From assembly GCF_000003815.2 (NCBI RefSeq), contig NC_049997.1, positions 664,774-718,478 of the forward strand: 53,705 nucleotides of DNA. The letters are read 5' to 3'. Shown here piece after piece: positions 1-11,800 of this stretch. The notes beneath the pieces were generated by a model. That model worked only from the letters and a program-made list of their open reading frames with translations, did no database searches and was not told where the DNA came from. Each line of letters opens with the position of its first letter. Position 1 is the stretch's first letter. Both the position numbers and the translations under genes were made by a program. Source of the DNA: Branchiostoma floridae (lineage: Eukaryota > Chordata > Leptocardii > Amphioxiformes > Branchiostomatidae).

Positions 1-3000
1 CGTTCCCTGTCTGTCTGGCTCCATTTCTGTGTACTTTTCTCTCTGGCTTCCTGTCTGTCTGACTCCCTGTCTGTCTGGCACCCTGTCTGTCTGGCTCCCT
101 GTCCGTCTGACACCGTGTCTGGCTCCCTGTCTCTCTGGCACCCTGTGTGGCTCCCTGTCGGTCTAGTTCCCTGTCTGTCTGGCTCCCTGTCCGTCTTGTT
201 CCCTGTCTGTCTGGCTCCCTGACTGTCTGGCTCCCTGGCTGTCTGACTCCCTGTCTGTCTGTCTCCCTGACTGCCTGACTCCCTGTCTGCCTGGCTCCCT
301 GTCTATCTGACTCCCTGTCTGTCTGGCTCCCTTTCTGACTGAATCTCTGTCTGTATGACTCCCTGTCTGACTGGCTCCCTGTCATGATGNNNNNNNNNNN
401 NNNNNNNNNNNNNNNNNNNNNNNNNNNNNNNNNNNNNNNNNNNNNNNNNNNNNNNNNNNNNNNNNNNNNNNNNNNNNNNNNNNNNNNNNGGTAGCTAGAT
501 AGATAGGTAGCTGGATAGATAAGTAGCCAGACAGGTTGCTAGATAGACTGGTCCCTGTCAGACTTGGTCCCTGTCTATTTGGCTCCCTGTCGGCCTGGAT
601 CCCTTTCTGTCTGAATCCCTGTCTGCATGACTCCCTGTCTGTCTGGCTCCCTGTCTGTCTGGCTCCCTGTTTGTCTGGCTCCCTGTCTGTCTGGCACCGT
701 GTCTATGTCCCTGTCTCTCTGGCTCTCTGTGTGGTGCCATGTCTGTCTTGCTCCATGTCTATCTTGCTCCATGTCTGTCTGGCACCCTGTCTGTCTTGGC
801 TCCCTATCTCTCTGGCTCCCGGTGTGGCTCCCTCTCTGTCTAGCTTCCTGTCTGTCTTGCAGCCTGTCTATTTGACTCCCTGTCTGTCTGCGCGCCTTTG
901 TGTCTGGCTCCCTGTCTGTCTGACTTCCAGTCTCTCTGGCTCCCTGTCTGTCTTGCTCCCTGTTTCACGTTCCCTGTCTGTCTGGCACCCTGTCTGTCTC
1001 CCTGTCCGTCTGACTCCCTTCTCTGCTGTCTCCCTCTCTGTCTGGCTTCCTGTCTATCTGGCCCCCTGTCTGTCTGGCTTCCTGTCTGTCTGGTTCACTG
1101 TCTGTCTGGCTCCCTGTCTGTCTGGCACCCTTTCTGTCTGTTTCCTGTCTGTCTTGCTCCCTGTCTGTCTGGCTCCCTGTCTGCCTGGCTCCCTATCTCT
1201 CTGGCACCCAGTCTGTCTAGCTCCCTGTCTGTCTGGCTCCCTATCTCTCTGGAACCCTGTCTGTCTCCCTGTCTGCCTAGCTCCCTGTCTGTCTGGCTCC
1301 CTGTCTGTCTGGCTCCCTATCTGTCTGACCCCCTGTCTGTCTGGCTCCCTGCCTGTCTGACTCCCTATCTGTCTTGCACTCTTTTTTTTGGCTCCCTGTC
1401 TGCCTGGCACCCTTTCTGGCTCCCTGTCAGTCTGGCTTCCTGTCTGCATGACTCCTACTCTTTCTGGTTCCCTATCTGTATGGCCACCTGTCTCTCTGGC
1501 TCCTTGTCTGTCTAACTACCTGTCTATCTGGCACCCCTCTGTCTGTCTCCCTATCTCTCTGGCACCCTGTGTCTTTGGCACCCTGTGTGGCTCCCTGTCT
1601 GTCTTGCTCCATGTCTGTCTGGCTCCCTGTCTGTCTGGCACCCTGTCTGTCAGGCTCTGTATCTCTCTGGCACCCGGTGTGGCTCCCTGTCTGTCTAGCT
1701 CATTGTCTGTCTGACTCCCTGTCAGTCTTGCTCCCTGTCTGGCTGGCTCCCTGTCTGTCTGGCTCACTGTCTGTCTGGCTCCCTGTCTGTCTTGCACCGT
1801 GTCTGCCTCTCTGTCTCTCTGGCACCCTGTGTGGCTCCCAGTCTGTCTAGTTCCCTGTCAGTCTGACTCCCTGTGTGTCTGGCTCCCTGTCTGTCTGACT
1901 CCCTGTCTGTCTGGCTCCCTGTCTGTTTGGCTCCCTGTCTGTCTTGCTCCCTGTCGACTTGACTCCCTGTCTGTCTGGGTACCTTTCTGTCTGAATCTCT
2001 GTCTGTATGACTCCCTGTCTGTCTGGCTCCCTGTCTGTCTGGCTCCCTGTTTGTCTGGCTCCCTGTCTGTCTGGCACCGTGTCTAAGTCCCTGTCTCTCT
2101 GGCACTCTGTCTGGTGCCATGTCTGTCTGGCTCCATGTCTATCTTGCTCCATGTCTGTCTGGCACCCTGTCTGTCCGGCTCCCTATCTCTCTGGCACCCG
2201 GTGTGGCTCCCTCTCTGTCTAGCTTCCTGTCTGTCTTGCAACCTGTCTATTTGACTCCCTGTCTGTCTGGGTGCCTTTGTGTCTGGCTCCCTGTCTGTCT
2301 GACTTCCAGTCTCTCTGGCTCCCTGTCTGTCTTGCTCCCTGTTTGTCTGGCTCCCTGTTTGTCTTGCACCGTGTCTGCCTCTCTGTCTCTCTGGCACCCT
2401 TTGTGGCTCCCTGTCTGTCTAGTTCCCTGTCAGTCTGTCTCCCTGTCTGTCTGGCTCCCTGTCTGTCTGGCTCCCTGTCTGTCTTGCACCGTGTCTGCCT
2501 CTCTGTCTCTCTGGCACCCTGTTTGGCTCCCAGTCTGCCTAGCTCCCTGTCTGTCTGGCTCCCTGTCTGTCTGGCTCCCTATCTGTCTGACCCCCTGTCT
2601 GTCTGGCTCCCTGCCTGTCTGACTCCCTATCTGTCTGGCACTCTTTTTTTTGGCTCCCTGTCTGCCTGGCACCCTTTCTGGCTCCCTGTCAGCCTGGCTT
2701 CCTGTCTGCATGACTCCTAGTCTTTTTGCTTCCCTATCTGTATGGCCACCTGTCTCTCTGGCTCCTTGTCTGTCTAACTACCTGTCGGTTTGGCGCCCTG
2801 TCTGTCTTGCTCCTTGTCTGTCTTGCTCCCTGTCTCTCTGGCACCATGTGTGGCCCCCTGTCTGTCTGGCTCCCTGTCTGTCTGACTTCCTGTCTGTCTG
2901 GTTCACTGTCTGTCTGGCTCCCAGTCTGTCTGGCTCCCGGTTTGTCTGTTTCCTGTCTGACTGGCTCACTGTCTGCCTGACTCCCTATCTCTCTGGCACC

Positions 3001-5480
3001 CTGTCTGTCTAGTTCCCTGTCTGTCTGACTCCCTGTCTGTCTGTCTCCCTGTCTATCTGGCACCCCTTTGTCTGTCTCCCTATCTCTCTGGCACCCTGTG
3101 TGCCTCCCTGTCTGCCTTGGTCCCTGTCTGTCTGGCTCCCTGTCTATTTGACTCCCTGTCTGTCTGGGTACTTTTCTCTCTGGCTCCCTGTCTGTCTGAC
3201 ACCGTGTCTGGCTCCCTGTCTCTCTGGCACCCTGTGTGGCTCCCTGTCTGTCTAGTTCCCTGTCTGTCTGGCTCCCTGTCTGTCTTGCTCCCTGTCTGTC
3301 TGGCTCCCTGTCTGTCTGTCTCCCTGTCTGTCTGACTCCCTGTCTGTCTGGCTCCCAGTCTGTTTGGCTCCCTGTCTGTCTGGCTCCCTGTCTATTTGAC
3401 TCCCTGTCTGTCTGCGTACCTTTCTGTCTGAATCTCTGTCTGTCTGACTCCCTGTCTGTCTGGCTCCCTGTCTGTCTGGCTCCCTGTTTGTCTGGCTCCC
3501 TGTCTGGCTCCCTGTCTGGCTCCCTGTCTGTCTCGCACCGTGTCTAAGTCCCTGTCTCTCTGGCACCCTGTGTGGCTCCCTGTCTGTCTTGCTCCATGTC
3601 TGTCTGGCTCCCTGTCTGTCTTGCACCCTGTCTGTCTGGCTCTGTATCTCTCTGGCACCCGGTGTGGCTCCCTGTCTGTCTAGCTCATTGTCTGTCTGAC
3701 TCCCTGTCAGTCTTGCTCCCTGTCTGGCTGGCTCCCTGTCTGTCTGGCTTTCTGTCTGTCTGTTTCCTGTCCGTCTGGCTCCCTGTCTGTCTGGCTCCCT
3801 GTCTGTCTGGCTCCCTGTCTGCCTGGCTCCCTATCACTCTGGCACCCTGTCTGTCTAGCTCCCTGTCTGTCTGACTCCCTGTCTGTCTTGCTCCCTGTCT
3901 GTCTGGCACCCTGTCTGTCTGGCTCCCTATCTCTTTGGCACCCTGTGTGGCTCCCTGTCTGCCTAGCTTCCTGTCTGTCTGGATCCCTGTCTATTTGACT
4001 CCCTGTCTGTCTGGGTACCTTTCTGTCTGTCTGGGTACCTTTCTGTCTGGCTCCCTGTCTGTCTGACTCCCTGTCTGTGTGGCTCCCTGTCTGTTTGGCT
4101 CCCTTTCTATCTGGCCCCCAGTCTGTCTGGCTCCCTGTCTATTTGGCTCCCTGTCTGTCTGGCTCCCTGTGTGTCTGGCTCCCTGTCTGTCTGACTCCCT
4201 GTCTGTCTGGCTCCCTGTCTGTTTGGCTCCCTGTCTGTCTTGGTCCCTGTCTATTTGACTCCCTGTCTGTCTGGGTACCTTTCTGTCTGAATCTCTGTCT
4301 GTCTGACTCCCTGTCTGTCTGGCTCCCTGCCTGTCTGGCTCCCTGTTTGTCTGGCTCCCGTGTCTAAGTCCCTGTCTCTCTGGCACTCTGTGTGGCTCCC
4401 TGTCTGTCTTGCTCCATGTCTGTCTGGCTCCATGTCTGTCTGGCACCCTGTCTGTCCGGCTCCCTATCTCTCTGGCACCCGGTGTGGCTCCCTCTCTGTC
4501 TAGCTTCCTGTCTGTCTTGCTCCCTGTCTATTTGACTCCCTGTCTGTCTGGGTGCCTTTGTGTCTGGCTCCCTGTCTGTCTGACTTCCAGTCTCTCTGGC
4601 TCCCTGTCTGTCTTGCTCCCTGTTTGTCTTGCTCCCTGTTTGTCTTGCACCGTGTCTGCCTCTCTGTCTCTCTGGCACCATTTGTGGCTCCCTGTCTGTC
4701 TAGTTCCCTGTCAGTCTGACTCCCTGTCTGTCTGGCTCCCTGTCTGTCTGGCTCCCTGTCTGTCTTGCACCGTGTCTGCTTCTCTGTCTCTCTGGCACCC
4801 TGTGTGGCTCCCTGTCTGTCTAGTTCCCTGTCAGTCTGACTCCCTGTCTGTCTGGCTCCCTGTCTGTCTGGCTCCCTGTCTGTCTGTCTCCCTGTCTGTC
4901 TGACTCACTATCTGTCTGGGTACCTCTCTGTCTGGCTCCCTGTCTGTCTGACTCCCTGTCTGTCTGGCTCCCTGTCTGTCTGGCTCCCTGTCTGTCTAGC
5001 TCCCTGTCTATGTGACTCCCTGTCTGTATGGATACTTTTCTGTCTGGATCTCTGTCTGTCTGACTCCCTGTCTTTCTGGCTCCCTGTCTGTCTGGCTCCC
5101 TGTTTGTCTGGTTCCCTGTCTGTCTGGCTCCCTGTCTGTCTGGCTCCCTGTCTCTCTGGCACCCTGTGTGGCTCCCTGTTTGTCTAGTTCCCTGTTTGTC
5201 TGGCTCCCTGTCTGTATTGCTCCCTGTCTGTCTGGCTCCCTGTCTGTCTTGCTCGCTGTCTGTCTGGCACCCTGTCTGTCTGTCTCACTGTCTTTCTGGC
5301 TCCCTGTCTGCCTGGCACCTTGTCTGGCACCCTGTCTGGCTCCCTGTCTGTCTGGCTCCCTGTCTGTCTGGCTCCTGTCTGTCTGGCACCCTGTCTGGCT
5401 CCTTGTCTGTCGGGCTCCCTGTCTATCTGGCTTCCTGTCTGTGTGGCTCCATTTCTGTCTGCCCCTTTTCCAATTTTGTA
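1..5480. repeat. 16-bp minisatellite with higher-order structure
   Basis: The region is built from a 16-bp unit, GGCTCCCTGTCTGTCT, with variants. Because 16 is not a multiple of 3 and the unit has no stop codon in most registers, every frame on both strands reads through as a 16-residue repeat (for example LPVCLAPCLSGSLSVW). These frames are not genes. Larger blocks recur: the block around 1310-1520 with a T-run (CACTCTTTTTTTTGGCTCC) returns at 2570-2780, and a block containing GCACCGTGTCTAAGTCC recurs near 694, 2074, 3534 and 4350. This shows segmental amplification inside the array. The left edge is outside the window. Confidence 0.95.
390..489. other. Assembly gap (100 N) inside the 16-bp array
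   Basis: Exactly 100 N. The sequence just after it (490-545) is a different, GATA-rich tetranucleotide-type repeat (TAGATAGATAGGTAGC) before the 16-bp array resumes, so the gap hides a repeat transition. The true gap length is unknown. Confidence 0.95.
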
Positions 5481-6110
5481 TTTCTCCCTGTTGATGTTTG
5501 TTTGGTTGGTGTCTTTGCTGCTTACCGATATGTTGTCATTTAGTTTGCTCACTCTATCTCTCTTTCGCTCTCCCTCACTCTTCTTACATACGTTTATACA
5601 TCTGTCTTTTATACATTTTTTTATGCATAGCCTCCCGGCACAAGTTTTCGGTTTCGGTCAATACTAAAATTAAGGTTATACAATATCTTAAAGCTGAGTA
5701 CAGTATGGAAAGTTATCTATACCAAACAGATTTTGAGCTAAGGTCTACTTTATGTAAAATGAGGATACGTGCTCATTCGCTAGAAATAGAAAGGTGTTAG
5801 TAAAAAAATGCATGTTGAGTAGAGAACATGTAAAAGCTGTTAAGGGAAAGCAGCGGAAAATGAACTACATTTTATTTTTCAATGTTCGCATTACTATTCC
5901 GAAAGAAGAAACATTTTCCTTGAAATCAACAAATAGCTTTTCACACCTTACCTACCAACAAATAACTCATCGTCTTTCATAAGCATTATGTATACCACTG
6001 CTTTACTTTGTTTGAAATTAGCCTTCGGGCATAAACTTACAATTACCTCTGCAATCAAAGAAACAACCGAAAACATAAAACAAACATGTCTACTTTTTTT
6101 CTTTCTGCAG
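5481..6110. other. Unique AT-rich sequence, no gene seen
   Basis: The 16-bp array ends and ordinary AT-rich sequence begins. No convincing exon is visible. A motif near 6012 (ATTAGCCTTCGGGCATAAAC) resembles the 3' tail of a LINE family also present at about 15370 and 21408. The stretch ends in a polypyrimidine tract and TTTCTGCAG (6102-6110), a good 3' splice site for the NHL exon that follows. Confidence 0.5.
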
Positions 6111-6970
6111 AAAGCAAGGGCAATAACGTCTTACCTAAGACAGTTGTCTTTGGCAGAAAGGGATCAAAGCCAAGATTATTTGATGGCAATTTCGGGGTCG
6201 CAGTTTCTTCTGAGAATGAGATATTTGTGACTGATCATGGGAACCGGCGAGTTCAAGTCTTCAGCATGAATGGGACCTTTCACCGACTCTTTCTAACAAT
6301 AGTGCCCGATTGAAATGGCTTAAAAATCATGTACCCTACCGGTGTTGCCATTGACAAAATGGTTGCGTGTGGGTGATAGGCGTGTGGGTGATAGGTCGAG
6401 GAAATCCAATGGCCGATTATGGTTCTGTACATTTGGTACAGTACAGTCAGAGCGGCCGGCCACTGGCCTCTTTTGACCGACGATACACTGAATGGTACCC
6501 GTTTATTGCTATCGACATATACAATAACAACATCATTTTGTCCCTTTCAGCAGAAATTTTTACATTTTTTTCCCAACGGATCTATTTGTCTGTGTATTGA
6601 GATTAGACGTTCACTGGTAACCCATTATATCGCATCAACTAGCAACGGAAACATCCTCGTTTCGAACAATTATCTGCGAGGTGTTCAGGTGTTCAATAAC
6701 TCTGGACATTCTTGGTACACATTTGGAAATGTAAGTCGCAGTGAAGAACCAGTCAACGGCATCATTGTAGACAAAGAAGGAAAAATTTTCGTAGCTTACC
6801 AACATGGAGATCGGGTAGACATGTTCACTAGCTCGGGACAATTCTTTCGCAACGCCGTTAACGTTACAGGCCCATGGGATATTGCTGGAGGACCTGGCGC
6901 AGAATTGGTGGTTACTAACATATTAGACCATAGGGTAACGGTCTTTCCACGTCACATGGTATACAAGTAA
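6111..6970 (+). pseudogene. NHL-repeat (TRIM-type) protein, 3' terminal exon, disrupted
   Basis: After an acceptor (TTTCTGCAG) the translation shows NHL beta-propeller blades: FGVAVSSENEIFVTDHGNRR followed by VQVF, then MYPTGVAIDK, then GNILVSNN with VQVF, then NGIIVDKEGKIFVA, and finally WDIAGGPGAELVVT before a stop at 6968-6970. Such propellers form the C-terminal part of TRIM2/3/32/71-type E3 ubiquitin ligases, a family much expanded in lancelets. Damage is visible: an in-frame TGA at 6311-6313, a frame change near 6360, a 15-bp tandem duplication (6367-6381 and 6382-6396) that repeats the VWVIG blade motif, and a second frame change near 6540-6560 that restores the original frame. The RING/B-box/coiled-coil exons would lie upstream, in or beyond the minisatellite, and are not seen. 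Pseudogene is the likelier reading; assembly error over a polymorphic locus is the alternative. Confidence 0.75.
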
Positions 6971-7014
6971 CACATAATAGAGTTTTAAAGCTATTGCGTC
7001 ACTTAGAATGCGAT

Positions 7015-7020
7015 AATAAA
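7015..7020 (+). promoter_or_regulatory. Poly(A) signal AATAAA for the NHL gene
   Basis: A canonical AATAAA lies 45 bases after the stop codon of the NHL exon, so the 3' end of that gene or gene remnant appears preserved. Confidence 0.5.
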
Positions 7021-7938
7021 CAAACATGTGGCATAGGAATGTAAGAAATTAAGCTGTTAAGATTGATTTGCTGCTTGAGAGAAGCTTTTATATGATATAA
7101 GAAGCAGCGATAGGATAATTCTAGACTTGATACATCACGCCTTGGAGACAAAGGTTGTGAAGTGGCGAACAAGTCACTCCCAACAAGATTCCTTTAGCGG
7201 TTTTTGCACTCTGTTGAGACAGGGCAGGGAGTTCTCCAGCCCAATTGGCCAAATGCAGATAGAAATCCACATATTCACGTAACACCTTGGCACATTCACT
7301 AAAACCCATCAGTTTATTTGGTAATCGAACTGTTCAACAGTAAAGTATCATCAGATTGTACGAGACCAATGTAACGCTTGTTGACCTTTATCCGTTGGGT
7401 AGCCTAAATTCGTTGTTTAAAAAAAAATATGTATCAAGGGATTTCAGGTCAACGGACGTGGGTTTCAAATTGAAACTTTTTTTTTTAATATTGCAGTTTA
7501 AAACAACCGTCATTCAACTTGACAATCCCAAACTTATCGTAATAGAACGGATATAGGTTACCGCACGGATAAAGGTGCCGTAACTATCAAGTAACCACAC
7601 ACAGCGTTTACCTCTCATTGTACATGTTATATAGCTGTTGTACTGTGAAGTCGGACTTTGAACTTTGCTCAAATATGCCTAACCAAAGAGAGAAAATGGC
7701 GTGTTCCTTGAACGTGAGTGTATAGTTCTTGTCGTCATTACAGCAACAAATGCGGACTTTTTCTTGATTTCTAAAAGGGGTTGGAAGAGATTATATGGTG
7801 TTTAAGAATGTTTTCTTGGATTATGACGATTGTTAGTGTGTACCTGAATTAGGCTTTAGATTTAAACTGTATCCATGATGACTCGTCGAGTTAAATAACT
7901 TACCCTGGGGGCCAGCCGGGTTAAGGCAGCTAGAACAG
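7021..7938. other. Intergenic, no feature recognised
   Basis: No exon, RNA gene or clear repeat could be supported here. Short open frames on both strands show no family resemblance. Confidence 0.4.
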
Positions 7939-8095
7939 TTTATTCGGTGGCCCAAGACAGTTAGGCCCGCCGATCTCCTATTAGCGCCCCGAGGAGTTTA
8001 AGCCCGATAAGGGTAGCGATAACTTCTTCGGGCTTAAACTCCCCGGGGCGCTAATGTGAGACCGGCGGGCCGACTGCCTTGGCTCCCCGAACAAA
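7939..8095. repeat. GC-rich long palindrome (foldback element)
   Basis: The left arm (7939-8006) is nearly the reverse complement of the right arm (8028-8095). For example GCGCCCCGAGGAGTTTAAGC pairs with GCTTAAACTCCCCGGGGCGC. The loop is about 21 bases. The arms are far more GC-rich than the flanks. It is probably a foldback MITE; a structured RNA is possible but nothing else supports one. Confidence 0.8.
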
Positions 8096-8619
8096 CCTCG
8101 CTAAGCTACTGTAGCTTATAGATTTCGTCGGCTCCAGGAATCGTCCAAAAACGTACGTAAACTAGATATCCATGATTCGTACTTCCGGTGCCGTCAATCA
8201 TGGTGATTGACAGGACAGAAAAAAAAATATTATGCACGCCCATGTTTCCATAATTGGGTCCACCTCGTAAGACCTCGACAGACTCTAGTTGCGAGAGACC
8301 CGGAAGTGACCGCTGCCCTCCCCATGATAAGGACGCCATCTGGATGATATTACACGTACCTAGAATGTGACGCTACACGGAAAACAACTGAGACTTAATT
8401 CCATCTTTATTGACATTTTTTACGCAAAAGGCATTTTGGGCCTGATATGTAACATGTGAACATCGAAGTATTACATCTGTAACATCAGGAGCTGAATGAA
8501 TTCTTTATAAAACTCCTGTGGGGAGATACAAAGATGGCGGCCTTCTGACCACGAAAACAACAATGCAAGAAAGTTGGATACAACATGTACAGCTACCCGG
8601 TCCTGTCTGGCTCCCAGGG
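8096..8619. other. Intergenic / upstream region of the SLC17-like gene
   Basis: No coding exon recognised. It contains the region upstream of the first SLC17-like exon. Open frames on the minus strand (for example 8106-8339) have no recognisable family. Confidence 0.35.
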
Positions 8620-8625
8620 TATAAA
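8620..8625 (+). promoter_or_regulatory. Possible TATA box upstream of the SLC17-like gene
   Basis: TATAAA in the context GGGTATAAATCCC lies 97 bases before the proposed ATG at 8722. It is a single motif; no other core-promoter element was identified, so a chance match is possible. Confidence 0.3.
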
Positions 8626-8721
8626 TCCCTAGGCTACCAACATTTAGGCATTGTGGCGTGTTGTAGTTACAAACACCGGGTTGATGAATGTCTGTAATCA
8701 ACATGTCCACTTTGACCCTAG

Positions 8722-8881
8722 ATGACCTGCTGTATTCCAGCAAGGTACTCATTGGCCGTCCTTCTAATGGGAGTTGTCATTCACCTCTTCACCCTGCGCT
8801 CTAACTTCAGTATTGTCGTCGTCGCCATGGTGAAACACTTTCCCCAAAATAAGCAACAGCTCCAGTGGGATCAAATGTTAC
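8722..8881 (+). CDS. SLC17-like exon 1 (start codon, TM1)
   Basis: The ATG opens MTCCIPARYSLAVLLMGVVI, matching the usual pre-TM1 and TM1 region of SLC17 proteins, followed by RSNFSIVVVAMV. The donor chosen is TTAC|GTGAAT, ending in phase 1, because exon 2 needs one preceding base; the donor is weak and the exact end is uncertain. A retrotransposon fragment begins immediately downstream. Confidence 0.65.
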
Positions 8882-11800
8882 GTGAATACGTCACCTCTCT
8901 ATGGCTGAGTCACGTCATCACAGTGAACCTTCCATCTTACAGAGTGAGCTTGACACGTTTAGTGACTGGGCCAAACTAAACCACATGCTCCTCAATGCGG
9001 AAAAGTGTAAGGTCATGGTTTTCTGTTGGATGAAAGTGCCCCCAGTCCACCTGTCCTCAAAATTGATGGAACACAGCTGGAAATAGTACCTGTTACTTGT
9101 CTACTTGGCGTGTGGCTTCAAGCGAACTTGAAATGGTCAGTACAAGTAGACAAAATGCTATCAAAAGCGAATGGCAGGCTGTTCATGTTAAGAAAAGTAA
9201 AACGCTTTAACCTCCCAACCGATGACCTTGTTCAAGTTTACACATCCTATGTACGTCCAGTGGTAGAGTATTGTGCTCCAGTGTGGCACCCTGGGCTGAC
9301 GTCATCACAAACTGTACGTCTGGAAAGAGTCCAGAAAAGAGCACTGCGGACTATCCTCGGGGAACATTACATAGACTACGAGACTGCGCTTCTGACCACA
9401 AACCTTCAGACACTTGAAAAAAGAAGGATTGACTTGTGCTTGAAATTCGCCAAGAAGCTCGACCCCTCATTGCTCCCGCCAAGGGCTGGCGAGATTCACA
9501 GTAGATCCACGAGAAACTCGGACTTGTTCAAAACAGTAAGATGCAGAACCAACCGTTACAGAAACTCCCCCCTTCCATTCTTAGTAAGACTGTTAAACAA
9601 ACAGTCATAGTAGACTTGGAATGTTCTAATCACAAATGTATGTTTCCGTCTCTTGCCTTTACATCATATATTTATATAAAGTTTTAAAGGATACTTAGTT
9701 TTAGTGTGTATAAGTGTTATTCATCAGATAGTCTTTAACTCGATGTACTAAGGATTTTATGGAAAAAAACGTGCAATTCAGCCAATTGGCTGCCAAATGT
9801 TTTTACTGAAGTTGTGTTGTGCAACAAATAAACCATTCATTCATTCATTCATTCATTCATTCATTCATTCATGGTAAATACTCAGAGGTCGATCAAGACA
9901 TGGCGGCCATGTTGTACAATGAAACCAGCGTAGTATGGAAGGAAAATTCTACGGAGCATACAAGTCAGGTACGTTGTTGCAGCTTAAGTCATTTTGATCT
10001 AGTAATTCGTGCCAATTCAAGACTATACCTGAATCTGTGATAGCTCTATCTAAAATTGATACCATTTACTATCTGTTATAAACAATGGGTGCCATAACGT
10101 TGTGATTAAATGCTTATCATACACTGCCCAAAATGATTTTTTTTCTTATTTTGCTTACACCATGGGCAATTATTATATAAAGAAAAATATTCTTGCAGGA
10201 AGAAAATGTGGAATAAAATTCAAGCAAAACGAGAAACTACAAAAATTTTTTCGAGATATTTCAGCAAAATCTTTTTTTTTTCTTATAATGTATGAAAAAA
10301 AATTCAGAAATTCTTTTTTTTTTTATAACCAGGTTCAACTCAACTCAGGTTCAAGATTTTTTTTCTTCCTGGAAGATAGATTTTCTGTGAGGAAGCAAAA
10401 CAAGATAAAAAAAGAACAAGCATTTTTAGAAAAACAAGAAAACAAACTTAACAAGCATAAATTTGCCTGCCAATGGACAAGCACATTTTTCTAACATTTC
10501 TTGAGGACAGAACAATTTTCTTCCTGGAAGATACATTTTCTGTGAGGAAGCAAAACAAGATAAACAACAGTGTAGGAATCCAGATTTAGTCATTAATGTT
10601 GTTTACATTTAATGTTGTTGAAAATTTGTATATTGACAAAGCACTCTTCTCATCGATCATGCGTTTGTTATTAATTCGTAAATCAATTTTTCATCTGATC
10701 AAATGAAGAAGTCAACCCCGAATTCGAAGTAACTAAACATCCCAGTATCTTATCCCAGTATCTTATTATCATCTGATACATTTACTATCATCATTCCTCA
10801 CAACATGAACTTGCCATAAACCGCTGAGCATTTATTTTCAACTAAACGATCGTTATCAATCGTCATCATCAACACCATTAAAATTAGATGCACTTTAGAT
10901 TTCTATCATCACCATCATATTTACAGTTTAAAATATCAAGCCAGCGTTAAAAAATCAGGACAAGTTTTTCTGGGACCCCATCGCCCAAGGCCGCATCATC
11001 GGGGCCTACTCGTACATACATAATAAATCATTAATATTTAATTAGAAATGTAGCTTAAAATTGCAAAGGTGTTAATGATATAGATAAGTCTGGTCTATGA
11101 AATCCGATAATTCAAACTGAAATTAGTAAATTTGGTAAAATATGCCTTTCAGTAACCCGTTGCCATGGCAACAGGAAAAATCACGAACTCACATTTTTTG
11201 CCAACAATATTTTTCAAAAAGTCACCAAGTTTCGTAGTCCTAGCACGTGTCGTTAGGCAGTTATGTGACGTCAAAGATGGCGCAGGCACTTTTAGTCAAC
11301 CCCCCCCCCCTCCGTCTAGATAGGGTTAAAGTAAAACATTTTGTTTTCCCTTTTTTCCTAAAGGACAAGTTTTCCTGGGACCCGATCACCCAGGGCCGCA
11401 TCATCGGTGCTTATGCGTACGGCCATGTCTTCAGTCAGGTGATGGGAGGATTCCTGGAGGCCAGGTTTGGTGGAAAGAAAGTTCTCGGCCTGAGCATCCT
11501 GCTCTCCTCCTGACTCTGCTGACACCCGCGGCTGCTTTCGCCGGAGAATGGTGGCTGTTTGTTGTTCGGGTGGGGGTCGGATTTGTGCAGGTACAAGATA
11601 TTACTGTAAACACATTTAAGTTCGCTGGGATTTAATTTCGCGGTAGCGGGAAAAAGGACTTTTCGCGGTTGTTTTAATATCGCGGTAGCGCCATGTACGT
11701 TTCTTACTGCCATGGAAAAAGTTTCGCTGTGAAGTGGTCACCGCAAAAAACCGTGAACATTAAACCACCTCGAAAGTTTCTGCATTTACCGTATCTTAAA

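Noticed and set aside
390-5480. CRISPR array
   Set aside because: The tandem repeats here and at 31-34 kb have no unique spacers between constant repeats, and the window is eukaryotic.
536-5494. Many overlapping open frames with 16-residue repeats on both strands (LPVCLAPCLSGSLSVW and RQTGSQTDREPDRQGA types)
   Set aside because: They are translations of the 16-bp minisatellite in all registers; there are no codon constraints or splice context.
10102-10494. 130-codon lysine- and phenylalanine-rich frame
   Set aside because: It lies within AT-rich intron sequence with homopolymer runs, and has no family resemblance or splice support.
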